A DNA stretch of 40,566 nt from Rhodospirillaceae bacterium (GCA_004297485.1 SCTM01000116.1:1-40566), one strand, 5' to 3'; shown: positions 16,318 through 24,282, counted from the first letter of the stretch. Notes: generated by a model not told the origin, from the letters alone. A program made the numbers and translations.

Positions 16318-16367
16318 CTTAGAGCGCGGTTACCTTTGGGAGAAGAGAAGGTGATTCGCGCTCTAAG
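16318..16367. repeat. 50-base palindromic element
   Basis: CTTAGAGCGC (16318-16327) and GCGCTCTAAG (16358-16367) are exact complements, and an inner pair ACCTT/AAGGT (16332-16336, 16348-16352) extends the fold. It lies between convergent transcription units, so it may act as a terminator or be a dispersed palindromic repeat. No second copy was found in this window. Confidence 0.6.
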
Positions 16368-16427
16368 TTGATGATTTGCAGCAGATTAACATATTAACGC
16401 TCTGGCAACCTCCCACCGGGAAATCCA

Positions 16428-16526
16428 TCAGAACGGACTGGGAGCCAAACTCACGAAGCTTCCTGCCATGAGGAGTGTGACGAGGACCAAAACAACCCCC
16501 TCGAGGGAATTTACATACTTTTCCAT
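16428..16526 (-). CDS. Small membrane peptide (32 residues), unknown
   Basis: ATG at 16526 to TGA at 16428-16430. The peptide starts MEKYVNSLEG and continues into a hydrophobic stretch of about 18 residues (VVLVLVTLLMAGSFVSLA), ending in a proline-containing tail, the shape of a single-pass small membrane protein. AAAAGGAAC lies nine bases upstream, a good Shine-Dalgarno sequence, and a promoter-like pair is further upstream at 16576-16603. A 74-codon frame over the same bases in another register has no such support. The family was not recognised. Its own promoter and separate position suggest an independent unit. The call rests on sequence signals only. Confidence 0.5.
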   Translation of the reverse strand: MEKYVNSLEGVVLVLVTLLMAGSFVSLAPSPF

Positions 16527-16575
16527 AACTTACGTTCCTTTTCTGTCGAGTGTTCAATCCCACCCTGTGAGAGAC

Positions 16576-16603
16576 AACATAGCTCACTTGCCTTTTGTTG
16601 CAA
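16576..16603 (-). promoter_or_regulatory. Candidate promoter for the small membrane peptide gene
   Basis: Leftward TTGCAA (16598-16603) and TATGTT (16576-16581) are 16 bases apart, each matching four of six consensus positions. It lies about 50 bases upstream of the peptide start. By-eye motif. Confidence 0.25.
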
Positions 16604-16772
16604 TGCGAGATAGTCGCATGTCAGGTGTGAGCACTGTGCATGCCTCAGAAACATATAGATATTTTTAGGAAACAGTTTTTTAACGCCTGATTTGGCCACA
16701 ACTGGTGCGCGCAGCACAAAATATAGACGTCAGCTATGCTAATTAAATGACCGAAGGGATGGGACGAGGACC

Positions 16773-17114
16773 CTATCCGGTAATCAGCTTCATTGGCCGC
16801 TGAAATACCGCCAAGGCATCATCCAGGGTGTGGCACTGGGCCAGCTTTTGCCCCCGGCTGGAGACCAGAAATCGTCCGTGGCGGCCGCGGCCGCGTGGGT
16901 CAAGCTTGGAAATGACAAACAGTGGATTCTCGAAGCTATGGCGGAAGATGAAGAAGTTCGCCATGGCCGGGCCGAAACTGATGGCATAGTCGCGCCATTC
17001 GCCGGTCATCACCCGGTTGCTATAAAGACTTAAGAGCCGATGGAATTCGGCGCGCGTGAAGTGAAGTGACGGAGCCTTGCTCCGGACATCCGGAAAACGG
17101 ACGACCGCGCTCAT
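16773..17114 (-). CDS. DUF2794 family protein
   Basis: 113 residues from the ATG at 17114. The pattern FTRAEFHRLLSLYSNRVMTG followed by EWRDYAISFGPAMANFFIFR and the basic LDPRGRGRHGRFLVSSRGQKL matches DUF2794, a short alphaproteobacterial family of unknown function; its members read similarly around GEWRDYA. The ATG at 17114 gives a family-like N-terminus; a GTG 15 codons upstream (17159) is an alternative. AGGG lies close to the ATG. It sits between a small lipoprotein gene and the AT-rich gap, leftward, 89 bases after the lipoprotein gene. The family call supports an alphaproteobacterial host. Confidence 0.85.
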   Translation of the reverse strand: MSAVVRFPDVRSKAPSLHFTRAEFHRLLSLYSNRVMTGEWRDYAISFGPAMANFFIFRHSFENPLFVISKLDPRGRGRHGRFLVSSRGQKLAQCHTLDDALAVFQRPMKLITG

Positions 17115-17203
17115 CGGCCCTGGACTGCAATAACAGAACCCATGGGCTGATCCTTCCACGACAGCCCGTCTGGGATCAACAGTGCAATAAAGGCCTTCGT
17201 AAA

Positions 17204-17533
17204 TTAGCCGGGCGAACCGATAGGCTGGGTATACCTATTCGGATCAGGCTGATCGAAGCAATTGGTCCCGCCCAGGGACTTATAACAAAAGCGGCTTGCC
17301 TTGGCGGAGCCCGGGTCATGGGACTTGTTGCACATGGCATCTGCAACTTTGCTGTGATGCTCGGCGCATTGAAAGCCGAACGCCTGATAGTAGGCGGGTG
17401 CCGGGTCCTGGCAGCCGGCAAGAACGCCGAGCGTCACGGCGGCGATCAGTATCCGTCGTGCCAGCGCGCCTTTCGGTAAAGCAGCTTTTAGGTTTTCCGA
17501 CCCGCAGCCGAGGGGGCATGGTGAGAATGTCAT
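17204..17533 (-). CDS. Small lipoprotein, conserved hypothetical
   Basis: 109 residues from the ATG at 17533. A hydrophobic segment RILIAAVTLGVLAGC ends in a lipobox (LAGC, Cys41), so the mature protein should be lipid-anchored. The mature part contains four cysteines, ending with RFCYKSLGGTNCFDQPDP, a motif seen in short alphaproteobacterial lipoproteins (CYKTLG-xx-CY). The function is unknown. GGAGG six bases upstream of this ATG decides the start; the longer frame (21 more codons) is not needed. The N-terminus before the hydrophobic core is unusually long for a lipoprotein signal, so a start nearer the core is possible. Confidence 0.75.
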   Translation of the reverse strand: MTFSPCPLGCGSENLKAALPKGALARRILIAAVTLGVLAGCQDPAPAYYQAFGFQCAEHHSKVADAMCNKSHDPGSAKASRFCYKSLGGTNCFDQPDPNRYTQPIGSPG

Positions 17534-17915
17534 GGGGGTCCTCCATAAGGACCTAAAGCGAGAGTTAACGCCATTCAACCCCGGCCGGGTTACCAATTCC
17601 TTAGCATTGCTGCTTTCCGGGCCCGGACACGCCCGGCTGGGGGCCGATTACGCGCTCAGATGGCCGCCCGTCCCCATTTCCACCCGGGTATCCGGCAACG
17701 CGCCGGGCGAATTAAGGCAGGCAAAAATAAGCGGATAGGGTTCCCGTCCGGGTGGCCTATCGAGCGAAAGGCCGGGTGGAAGAATTGCCTTCCCCGAACC
17801 GACTCATTATGTTCGGGCACGTTTTTGACCGGCCCCCCGGTTGACGTGCCGCGCGGGGTCATCTGGGCCGCCACCGCCGGCCCATGCAGCCTTCGACCTA
17901 GTATGAGGTAACCCG
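17534..17915. other. Divergent intergenic region with GC-rich inverted repeats
   Basis: 382 bases between the leftward lipoprotein gene and the rightward TPR gene. It holds a perfect 12-base palindrome at 17616-17627 nested in a GCCGGG/CCCGGC pair (17584-17589, 17632-17637), which could form a structured 5' leader of the lipoprotein mRNA. An 83-codon rightward frame at 17660-17911 has no ribosome binding site or recognisable protein character and was not called. Promoters for both genes must lie here but are not obvious. Confidence 0.5.
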
Positions 17916-18758
17916 GTGAGCAGAGCCAAGGACGCCGCCTCGGCGCCCCCCGCTGAGATTATTCCGCCCACGCCTGGGACAGGAGGCAAAACCAGCAAGA
18001 CCAAAGCCGCGTTGGCCAAGCTTGGCCTCGCGTTGCCGGATGCCGCCGAGCGTGACCCCGAACTGGAAGGGCTGATGTCGGAGATCGAAGCCGATCTGCG
18101 CGAGGAAGAACTTCGCAAGATCTGGCAACGCTACGGCATTTTCATCATCGCCGGATTCGCGCTCATCGTGCTTGGCGTGTTTGGTGTGCAGCAGTGGCGC
18201 GCACACCTGGTGAGCCAGCGTCTTGAACTCGCGCGTCGCTATGATCAGGCCACCAAGGACCTGCAAGATGGAAAGACCGATGACGCGCTCGGCATTCTCG
18301 CCGATCTGGCCGGCAATACCGGCGAGGGCTACGGTGCGATCGCCCAATTACAACGCGCCGCAATCCTGTTGCAAAAAAATGACGTGGATGGCGCCGTCGC
18401 CGTCTACAAGGCGCTGGCCGCGAATCCCAAGGCCGACGCCACCCTGCGCGACTTGGCGACGCTGCTGCAAGTCTTGCATAGTCTCGATCGCGCGCCGCCC
18501 CAGACTCTTGAAGTGATGCTTTCGCCCCTGCTCAATCCGGGGAATCCCTTCAACGCCTCGGCGCTGGAACTGTCGGCGCTGCTGGCGGCGAAAGAAGGTG
18601 ACACCGCGCGCGCGGCGAAGTTGGTGGATCAGATCTTGATGGAGCCGTCGACGCCGCCGAGTTTGCGTAGCCGTGCCCAGGATCTGGCGGCCTACTACAA
18701 GTCACAGACACCGGCTGCATCTGCTTCCCCGTCTAATCCTGCACCATCCAAACCATAG
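17916..18758 (+). CDS. YfgM-like tetratricopeptide membrane protein
   Basis: 280 residues from a GTG start with GAGGTAA just upstream. After a low-complexity N-terminus, a conserved helix (LMSEIEADLREEELRKIWQR, about 53-72) precedes one membrane helix (73-92, GIFIIAGFALIVLGVFGVQQ). The periplasmic part has TPR-like helices (DGKTDDALGILADLA, NDVDGAVAVYKALA), matching the TPR_21/YfgM-type domain. YfgM works with SecYEG and periplasmic chaperones in E. coli. The usual order yfgM-bamB-der is preserved here, supporting a role in envelope protein export. The tail is rich in Pro, Ser and Ala. Confidence 0.9.
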   Translation: MSRAKDAASAPPAEIIPPTPGTGGKTSKTKAALAKLGLALPDAAERDPELEGLMSEIEADLREEELRKIWQRYGIFIIAGFALIVLGVFGVQQWRAHLVSQRLELARRYDQATKDLQDGKTDDALGILADLAGNTGEGYGAIAQLQRAAILLQKNDVDGAVAVYKALAANPKADATLRDLATLLQVLHSLDRAPPQTLEVMLSPLLNPGNPFNASALELSALLAAKEGDTARAAKLVDQILMEPSTPPSLRSRAQDLAAYYKSQTPAASASPSNPAPSKP

Positions 18759-18800
18759 TTTTCCTCACTTCATTTTCCCACTTTCCGTTATAGGTCGTCC

Positions 18801-20168
18801 ATGACCCTTCCCCGGTATTCCGCCCTCCGCCGCGCTGCTCTTAAGGCGGTTGCGACAACTGTTGCGGGGGCCGCGCTAACGGCCTGCGGTGGCGGGCCCT
18901 TCGGCATGTTCGAAAGCAGCAAGGATAAGAAGAAGCTGCAGGGAACCCGCATTTCCGTGCTGGCGCTGGAGCGTGACCTGCGGCCCAGCGTCGAGTCCGT
19001 GGATACACAGGTCATATTGCCGCGCCCGGAAGACAGCGTGAATTGGCCGCAATCCGGCGGACTGTCCCATCACGCCATGCAACACATGATCATAGCCGAA
19101 AATCCGAGACTGGCATGGCGCGCGAACATCGGCGTGGGGTCGGGCAAGCGCAACCGCGACCTTGCCGCGCCGATCGTCGGCGGCGGCCGCGTTTTTACCG
19201 TTGACGGCAAGGGCAGGGTTTGCGCTTTCGATGCCAAGTCCGGCAGGCGGCTGTGGAGCGTCGTGACGCCGCCCAAGCGGGAACGGGACGGTGCGTTTCT
19301 GGGCGGCGGCATCGCCTTCGAAGAGGATCGGTTATTCGTGACCGGCGGCTTTGCTGAAATCCTGGCCCTCAATGCGACCAACGGCAAGGTGCTGTGGCGG
19401 ACATCATTTGAGTCGCCCATCCATTCGGCGCCGACGGTTCTCGGCGGCCGGGTGTTCGCCGTGACCGTGGACAATCAGGCGGTTGCGGTAGCGGCGATCA
19501 ACGGCAAAGTTCTGTGGACATATTCAGGCGCCTCCAATCAGACCATTTTGCTCGGCGGTCCCGCACCGGCGGTAGACGGCGGCGTCGCCGTCACGGCTTT
19601 CACCAGCGGCGAAATCGCCGCCCTGCGCGTGGACACCGGCGCATCGCTGTGGAGCGACAACGTGATTTCCGTGCGCCGGACCGAAGCCGCCGCCAACATG
19701 CCCGACGTGGCGGGCAACCCGGTCATCGATCGTGGACGCGTCTATGCCGTCGGCCATTCAGGCATATTGGTTGCCATCGACTTGCGTACCGGCCAACGAG
19801 TGTGGGATGCGCCGATCGCGGGAATCTGCGAGCCGTGGATCGCGGGAGATTTCCTGTTCTCGCTGACCCTCGACGCTGAGCTGGCGTGCATTGATGTGCG
19901 GTCCGGACACATCGTATGGGTGACTCAGATTCAGCGTTACAAGAACGAAAAGGACAAGAAAGGTCCCATTGTCTGGTCCGGTCCCGGGCTTGCCAGCGAT
20001 CGTCTGATCGTCGTGGGGTCCAACGGCGAAGCCCTTTCGATCTCGCCCTATACGGGCGAGGTGTTGTCGCGACTGAAGCTGGCGGCTCCGGCGACCCTGC
20101 CGCCGGTCTTCGCCGACAAGACGATGTATCTGATCAATGACGACGGCCAACTGGCCGCCTACCGGTAG
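18801..20168 (+). CDS. bamB: Outer membrane assembly lipoprotein BamB
   Basis: 455 residues. The signal peptide ends in a lipobox-like LTAC with Cys29. Repeated PQQ-like blades follow (GRVFTVDGKGRVCAFDAKSG, EILALNATNGKVLWR, EIAALRVDTGASLW, ILVAIDLRTGQRVWD, ELACIDVRSGHIVW), giving the eight-bladed propeller of BamB, which supports folding of beta-barrel proteins at the BAM complex. The family is usually about 390-450 residues, so it is on the long side but typical for alphaproteobacteria. It sits 42 bases after the YfgM-like gene and is followed by der, the conserved trio. No strong ribosome binding site precedes the ATG. Confidence 0.93.
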   Translation: MTLPRYSALRRAALKAVATTVAGAALTACGGGPFGMFESSKDKKKLQGTRISVLALERDLRPSVESVDTQVILPRPEDSVNWPQSGGLSHHAMQHMIIAENPRLAWRANIGVGSGKRNRDLAAPIVGGGRVFTVDGKGRVCAFDAKSGRRLWSVVTPPKRERDGAFLGGGIAFEEDRLFVTGGFAEILALNATNGKVLWRTSFESPIHSAPTVLGGRVFAVTVDNQAVAVAAINGKVLWTYSGASNQTILLGGPAPAVDGGVAVTAFTSGEIAALRVDTGASLWSDNVISVRRTEAAANMPDVAGNPVIDRGRVYAVGHSGILVAIDLRTGQRVWDAPIAGICEPWIAGDFLFSLTLDAELACIDVRSGHIVWVTQIQRYKNEKDKKGPIVWSGPGLASDRLIVVGSNGEALSISPYTGEVLSRLKLAAPATLPPVFADKTMYLINDDGQLAAYR

Positions 20169-20241
20169 CATCGACGCCCGGCTATTTCCGATAAAGAAAC
20201 GGGTCGCACAGTCTTACACTCTATCGAGAGGACGTCACTTC

Positions 20242-21687
20242 ATGGCGCGGCGTTCCCGTACATCGCGCACCGCGGCTGCAACGCCGGGCGCTTTCACCGT
20301 TGCCATCGTCGGACGGCCCAACGTCGGCAAGTCGACTTTGTTCAACCGCCTATCGGGCCGGCGCGTCGCGCTGGTCCACGATCGTCCCGGTGTTACCCGC
20401 GACCGCCGCATCGGCCAGGGCGCCATCGCTGATCTCTCTTTCACCGTGATCGATACCGCCGGATTCGAAGACGCCAAAGCCGAAACGCTCGAAGGACGCA
20501 TGCGCCGCCAGACGGAAAAAGCCGTGGCCGACGCCGACGTCGTCTTGATGCTGGTGGATGCCCGGGCCGGCATCACGCCCTTCGACGAGCACTTTGCCGC
20601 GCTGTTGCGCAAGAGCCGTACGCCGGTGATTCTGGTCGCGAACAAATGCGAAGGCGCTGTTTCAAGCGCCCTGCTCGATGCCTATCGGCTCGGGCTCGGC
20701 GATGCGTTGCCCATATCGGCGGAACACGGCGAAGGCCTCGATGGGCTCTATCGCGCCCTGGCGCCGTTCGCGCCGCCCGAGACGGTGGACGACGGGGACA
20801 ACGACGGCGCACCGGCGCCTGTGGTCGATGGAACCGCCGGGGATGAGGAATCGGCCGACGACGAATCGCGCCCGCTGCAGTTGGCCATCGTCGGTCGTCC
20901 CAACAGCGGTAAGTCCACCCTGGTCAATCGCCTGATCGGCGAGGAGCGCGTGCTGACCGGACCGGAGCCGGGCGTGACCCGCGACGCAATTTATATCGAC
21001 TGGACTCACGAAGGACGGCTCATCCGGTTGGTGGATACCGCCGGTGTACGCCGCCGCGCCCGCATCACCGACGCAGTCGAAAAACTGTCCGTGACCGAGA
21101 CATTCGACGCCATCCGCTTGGCGGAAGTGGTGGTGCTACTGGTGGATGCGGAAAGCCCCCTCGATAACCAGGAGATGACTCTCGCCCGCCATGCGGTGGA
21201 AGAAGGCCGCGCCCTGGTGGTGGCCGTCAACAAATGGGACCTAGTGAAGAACCGTAACGAAGTGCTCGCGGAAATGAAGATCCGGTTGGGGGAATCCCTG
21301 GCTCAGGTGCGCGGCGTTCCGCTGGTGACTCTTTCCGCTAAGACCGGTGCCGGCGTCGAGACGCTGATGAAAGCGGTTTTTAAAATCCACCGCGTATGGA
21401 ACACGCGGGTCGGCACGGCATCCCTCAATCGCTGGCTCGGTTCCGTCACCGCCGCCCACCCGCCGCCCCTGTCGGTGCACAAGCAGCGCATCAAATTGCG
21501 TTTCATGTCGCAGACGAAAACCCGGCCGCCCACGTTCGCGATTTTCTCCACCCGTGCCGGCGATCTGCCCGATGCGTACATGCGCTATCTGACCAACGGC
21601 CTGCGCGACGCCTTTGGGCTCGACGGCGTACCGATCCGGATTGCCCTGCGTAAGCCGAAGAATCCCTACGCCGACGATGAGAAGTAG
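20242..21687 (+). CDS. der: Ribosome biogenesis GTPase Der (EngA)
   Basis: 481 residues from the ATG at 20242. Two tandem G domains are present: GRPNVGKST at 24-32 with DTAGFED and NKCE, and GRPNSGKST with DTAGVRRRARI and NKWD, plus a C-terminal KH-like domain ending KNPYADDEK. Der helps 50S subunit assembly and is essential in most bacteria. An acidic linker of about 30 residues joins the G domains. GAGAGGA upstream of the chosen ATG supports the start; the frame runs back 35 codons into bamB without family-like sequence. A hairpin-forming palindrome begins seven bases after the stop codon. Confidence 0.96.
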   Translation: MARRSRTSRTAAATPGAFTVAIVGRPNVGKSTLFNRLSGRRVALVHDRPGVTRDRRIGQGAIADLSFTVIDTAGFEDAKAETLEGRMRRQTEKAVADADVVLMLVDARAGITPFDEHFAALLRKSRTPVILVANKCEGAVSSALLDAYRLGLGDALPISAEHGEGLDGLYRALAPFAPPETVDDGDNDGAPAPVVDGTAGDEESADDESRPLQLAIVGRPNSGKSTLVNRLIGEERVLTGPEPGVTRDAIYIDWTHEGRLIRLVDTAGVRRRARITDAVEKLSVTETFDAIRLAEVVVLLVDAESPLDNQEMTLARHAVEEGRALVVAVNKWDLVKNRNEVLAEMKIRLGESLAQVRGVPLVTLSAKTGAGVETLMKAVFKIHRVWNTRVGTASLNRWLGSVTAAHPPPLSVHKQRIKLRFMSQTKTRPPTFAIFSTRAGDLPDAYMRYLTNGLRDAFGLDGVPIRIALRKPKNPYADDEK

Positions 21688-21693
21688 TGGCGC

Positions 21694-21749
21694 GGATTTG
21701 ACATTCGCTTCGCAGTCCTACGGCTACCAGGATAGCGAATGTCAAATCC
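21694..21749. repeat. Perfect 16-base inverted repeat downstream of der
   Basis: The arms 21694-21709 and 21734-21749 are exact complements (first arm GGATTTGACATTCGCT), with a 24-base loop. The arm sequence also resembles the right end of the element at 4251-4309. It may end der transcription; there is no T tract, so a repeat origin is more likely. Confidence 0.75.
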
Positions 21750-21789
21750 AAAGCTCCACCAGAACCAATACTTTGCTCGTGGTGCTAAT

Positions 21790-21848
21790 GATTCTAACAT
21801 CTGCAAAACAGACTGCCGAACCGGGATGCGAATGTTAGAATCGGACCA
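21790..21848 (-). repeat. 59-base palindromic element, copy 2
   Basis: Inverted copy of the element at 4251-4309, same length, about 47 of 59 positions identical by eye. Its arms GATTCTAACAT (21790-21800) and ATGTTAGAATC (21832-21842) are exact complements. Differences between copies tend to preserve pairing in the arms, as expected if the fold matters. It ends seven bases before the next gene starts. Confidence 0.75.
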
Positions 21849-21854
21849 CTAGCC

Positions 21855-22649
21855 ATGCAGCGCCATCTTCCTTTCGACAATGCTGTCAACTTCCGCGACC
21901 TGGGTGGTTATGAAACCTCGGACGGCCGCACTGTCAGATGGAAACGGCTTTTCCGTTGCGGCCAGCTGTCGCGGTTGACTGACGCGGATATGGATCGCCT
22001 GGCCGCGCTCGATGTGGCGGCGATATGTGATTTTCGATCTTCCAAGGAACTCGAACGCAATCCTTCGCGGGTGCCGCCGGCTCTGGCGGCGGCGACACAC
22101 CACCTGGGAATTTGGCCCAAGTCCGCTCACGCGGGTACGGATCTCGCCCGTGGCCTGGCGGCCGGGGATTTGGACGAGGTCGCGGTCTACAACGTCCAAC
22201 GGGAGTCCTATCGCGAGTACGCCACGGATTTTGCCGATCGCTACGCCACCATGTTTCGGCTCATTCTCGAGAGCGAGGGCCGGCCAATCGTGATTCATTG
22301 TACCGCCGGCAAGGATCGCACCGGGTTCGGCTCTGCTTTGATTTTGTCCGCCCTCGGCGTTCCGGAACGGACGATCAAGGAGGACTATCTCCTGAGTAAC
22401 GGTTGCACGTGGCTGCGCAGTTACGTGCAGCATATCGCCGACAAAACCGCCGACGCCGACAAGCCGGAACCCAAAGAACAACGCCTGGCGCGATTCATGG
22501 AAATATTGGGCGCACGTGGCGACCGCCTGGATGCCGCCTTCGACGCCATACGAACGCGCGCGGGTTCCATCGACGACTATTTCCGCGACGTGCTCGGCGT
22601 GACCGACGCCAATCGCGCCCGGATGCAGGAATGGTTTCTGGAAGGCTAG
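21855..22649 (+). CDS. Tyrosine-phosphatase-like protein (Y_phosphatase3 type)
   Basis: 264 residues. NFRDLGGY at 12-19, RCGQLSRLTDADMDRL, and DFRSSKE at 59-65 are typical of this group, and the P-loop HCTAGKDRTG is at 148-157 with nucleophile Cys149 and Arg155. Relatives include Mycobacterium PtpB and Listeria LipA, which act on phosphotyrosine and phosphoinositides; substrates in alphaproteobacteria are unknown. The Lys in the P-loop (AGKDR) is typical of dual lipid/protein phosphatases. No signal peptide, so cytoplasmic. It starts seven bases after the palindromic element and has no good ribosome binding site; the repeat probably displaced the original leader. The family call is strong. 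Confidence 0.92.
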   Translation: MQRHLPFDNAVNFRDLGGYETSDGRTVRWKRLFRCGQLSRLTDADMDRLAALDVAAICDFRSSKELERNPSRVPPALAAATHHLGIWPKSAHAGTDLARGLAAGDLDEVAVYNVQRESYREYATDFADRYATMFRLILESEGRPIVIHCTAGKDRTGFGSALILSALGVPERTIKEDYLLSNGCTWLRSYVQHIADKTADADKPEPKEQRLARFMEILGARGDRLDAAFDAIRTRAGSIDDYFRDVLGVTDANRARMQEWFLEG

Positions 22650-22721
22650 CGGCGCGAAATTTGGAATTGGACTCTAGGTCGTGCCGTTTGCAACATGTCG
22701 AGTCAGGTGGGGGAGATCCGG

Positions 22722-23489
22722 ATGCTGAACCGCTTCGAGGGTAAGGTTATCGCCATCGCGGGCGGTTCTGGCGGCATCGGCAGCGGTGTCTCCCATAGAC
22801 TCGCGGAAGAAGGCGCTGTCGTCATTGTCGGCGACATCAATCTCAATGCGGCGGAACAGACCGCAGCGGAGATCGCCGCGAAGGGTGGCCGCGCCATGCC
22901 GCTTAAGATCGACATCGGTGACGAGGCCAGCGTCACGTCGTTTATTAAAATCGCCGTCAGCACCCACGGTGGCATCGACGGCTTTTACGTCAATGCTGTC
23001 GACAGCTCGCATAGCCGCGATGACAGCGATCCCGTCGCGATCGATATGGCCGCTTATGATCACATGATGCATGTCAACTCGCGCGGCTATTTTCTATGTA
23101 CCCGCCATGCGGTTCCCCAGCTGATCGCCCGTGGCGGCGGATGCATGCTGTATACGAGTTCCGGCGCCGCCTTTGTCGGCCTGCCCAATCGACCGGTCTA
23201 CGCGATGATCAAGAGTGGCATTCACGCGCTCTCGCGCCATGTGGCCAGCCGTTTCGGCAAACAGGGCGTGCGGAGTAACGTGATTGCGCCGGGGCTTATC
23301 TTGCATCCGGTCATGGCGGCGGCGTTGGGCCCTCAGTTTCTTGAGGAAGGACTCAAAGGGGTGAAGGCGCCAAGGCTTGGCCAGCCCAAGGACATCGCCG
23401 CCATGGCGGCGTTACTGTTGTCGGACGACGGCGCTTTCGTAACCGGCCAAGTGATCAGTGTTGATGGCGGCGCGACGATGCGCCCTTAG
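22722..23489 (+). CDS. SDR family oxidoreductase with atypical NNAG motif
   Basis: 255 residues from the ATG at 22722, chosen because GTGGGGGAG lies before it; an ATG nine codons upstream (22695) lacks this. The glycine loop is GGSGGIG at 14-20, Asp38 follows strand 2 (NAD-type), Ser146 and Tyr160/Lys164 (YAMIK) complete the active site. The structural NNAG motif is replaced by VNAVD at 90-94, which also loses the usual catalytic-support context, so the enzyme may have a specialised substrate. The ending GQVISVDGGATM is classical. It converges with another SDR gene 20 bases downstream. Function unknown. Confidence 0.88.
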   Translation: MLNRFEGKVIAIAGGSGGIGSGVSHRLAEEGAVVIVGDINLNAAEQTAAEIAAKGGRAMPLKIDIGDEASVTSFIKIAVSTHGGIDGFYVNAVDSSHSRDDSDPVAIDMAAYDHMMHVNSRGYFLCTRHAVPQLIARGGGCMLYTSSGAAFVGLPNRPVYAMIKSGIHALSRHVASRFGKQGVRSNVIAPGLILHPVMAAALGPQFLEEGLKGVKAPRLGQPKDIAAMAALLLSDDGAFVTGQVISVDGGATMRP

Positions 23490-23509
23490 CACGGCGGCGC
23501 GGGTCGATT

Positions 23510-24247
23510 CTATTTCGGTGCCTGTGCCGACAGAGTCTGGCCGGTCTCGGTGAACGCCGGCAGGGCGGCGCGGACAAAGATATCAGTGACCATATCAGGC
23601 GTCGCTAAGGTGTTCGGGTCCTCGCCCGGATAGGCCTTGGCCCGCATCTTGGTGCGCACGCGGCCGGGGTTGATGATGTTTACCCTGAGCGCCGTATGGG
23701 CGCACTCGGCGGCGTAGATCTTCACCATCTGCTCCAGCGCGGCCTTCGACGCGGCATAGGGCCCCCAGTACATCCTGGCCTTATGCGCCACGCCCGACGT
23801 GACGAACATGGCCCGGCCCGCGTCCGAGGCCCGCAAAAGCACGTCAAAGCTGCGGATCAGCCGCCAATTGGCGGTGACGTTGACGGCAAAGATTTCGTCC
23901 CACATTTTCGGTGTGTAGTGCCCCACGGGCGATAGCTGTCCGAGGTAGCCAGCATTGCCCACCAGGATGTCGAGCTTGCCGTAGCGTTGATACAACGCGG
24001 CACCGACGCGATCGATCTTATCGAAGTCGGTGATGTTCTCGGCAACCAGTGTCGCCGGGCTTCCCGTCGCCTTGCGGATTTCGTCGTCCAGTTCCTCGAG
24101 CGCGCCTTGGGTACGGGCCATGGCCACCACATGGGCGCCTTCTTTGGCGAGACGGAGTGCAACCGCCCGGCCGATACCCCGAGAGGCGCCCGTGACCAGC
24201 GCAATACGGCCGGCTAGCGGCGCGGATGATTGAGATGCGTCAGACAT
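23510..24247 (-). CDS. SDR family oxidoreductase next to purF
   Basis: 245 residues from the ATG at 24247. TGASRGIG at 19-26, GNAG at 97-100 in place of NNAG, Ser151, and Tyr164/Lys168 (YAASK). MARTQ after strand 2 (Arg45) suggests NADP. The C-terminus is shorter than in fabG-type enzymes and lacks the VDGG ending, as in the subgroup often found beside purF in Rhodospirillales; its substrate is not known. The frame continues nine codons upstream, but this ATG matches the family start better. It lies 183 bases downstream of purF on the same strand, separated by a palindromic repeat, so co-transcription is uncertain. Confidence 0.9.
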   Translation of the reverse strand: MSDASQSSAPLAGRIALVTGASRGIGRAVALRLAKEGAHVVAMARTQGALEELDDEIRKATGSPATLVAENITDFDKIDRVGAALYQRYGKLDILVGNAGYLGQLSPVGHYTPKMWDEIFAVNVTANWRLIRSFDVLLRASDAGRAMFVTSGVAHKARMYWGPYAASKAALEQMVKIYAAECAHTALRVNIINPGRVRTKMRAKAYPGEDPNTLATPDMVTDIFVRAALPAFTETGQTLSAQAPK

Positions 24248-24282
24248 GGGCGTCGCGTGGTGCGCTCGCCACACGCTCGCGC

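Larger units (their letters stand above)
16139..16772. other. Lower-GC intergenic island
   Basis: 634 bases between the EamA gene and the DUF2794 gene, visibly richer in A and T than the flanks (for example the TATATATATC area near 16170-16190). It holds a 50-base palindrome, a short membrane-peptide frame and a candidate promoter, each listed separately. A 28-codon rightward frame at 16143-16229 has no ribosome binding site and was not called. No mobile-element gene was found, although the composition suggests acquired or relaxed DNA. Confidence 0.6.

Noticed and set aside
17580-17640. Possible SRP RNA on the leftward strand
   Set aside because: GTCC and AAGCAGC resemble the conserved SRP core, but the GGAA tetraloop with its flanking GG is missing and the two sides of the helix are not symmetrical. 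A covariance-model search would settle it.
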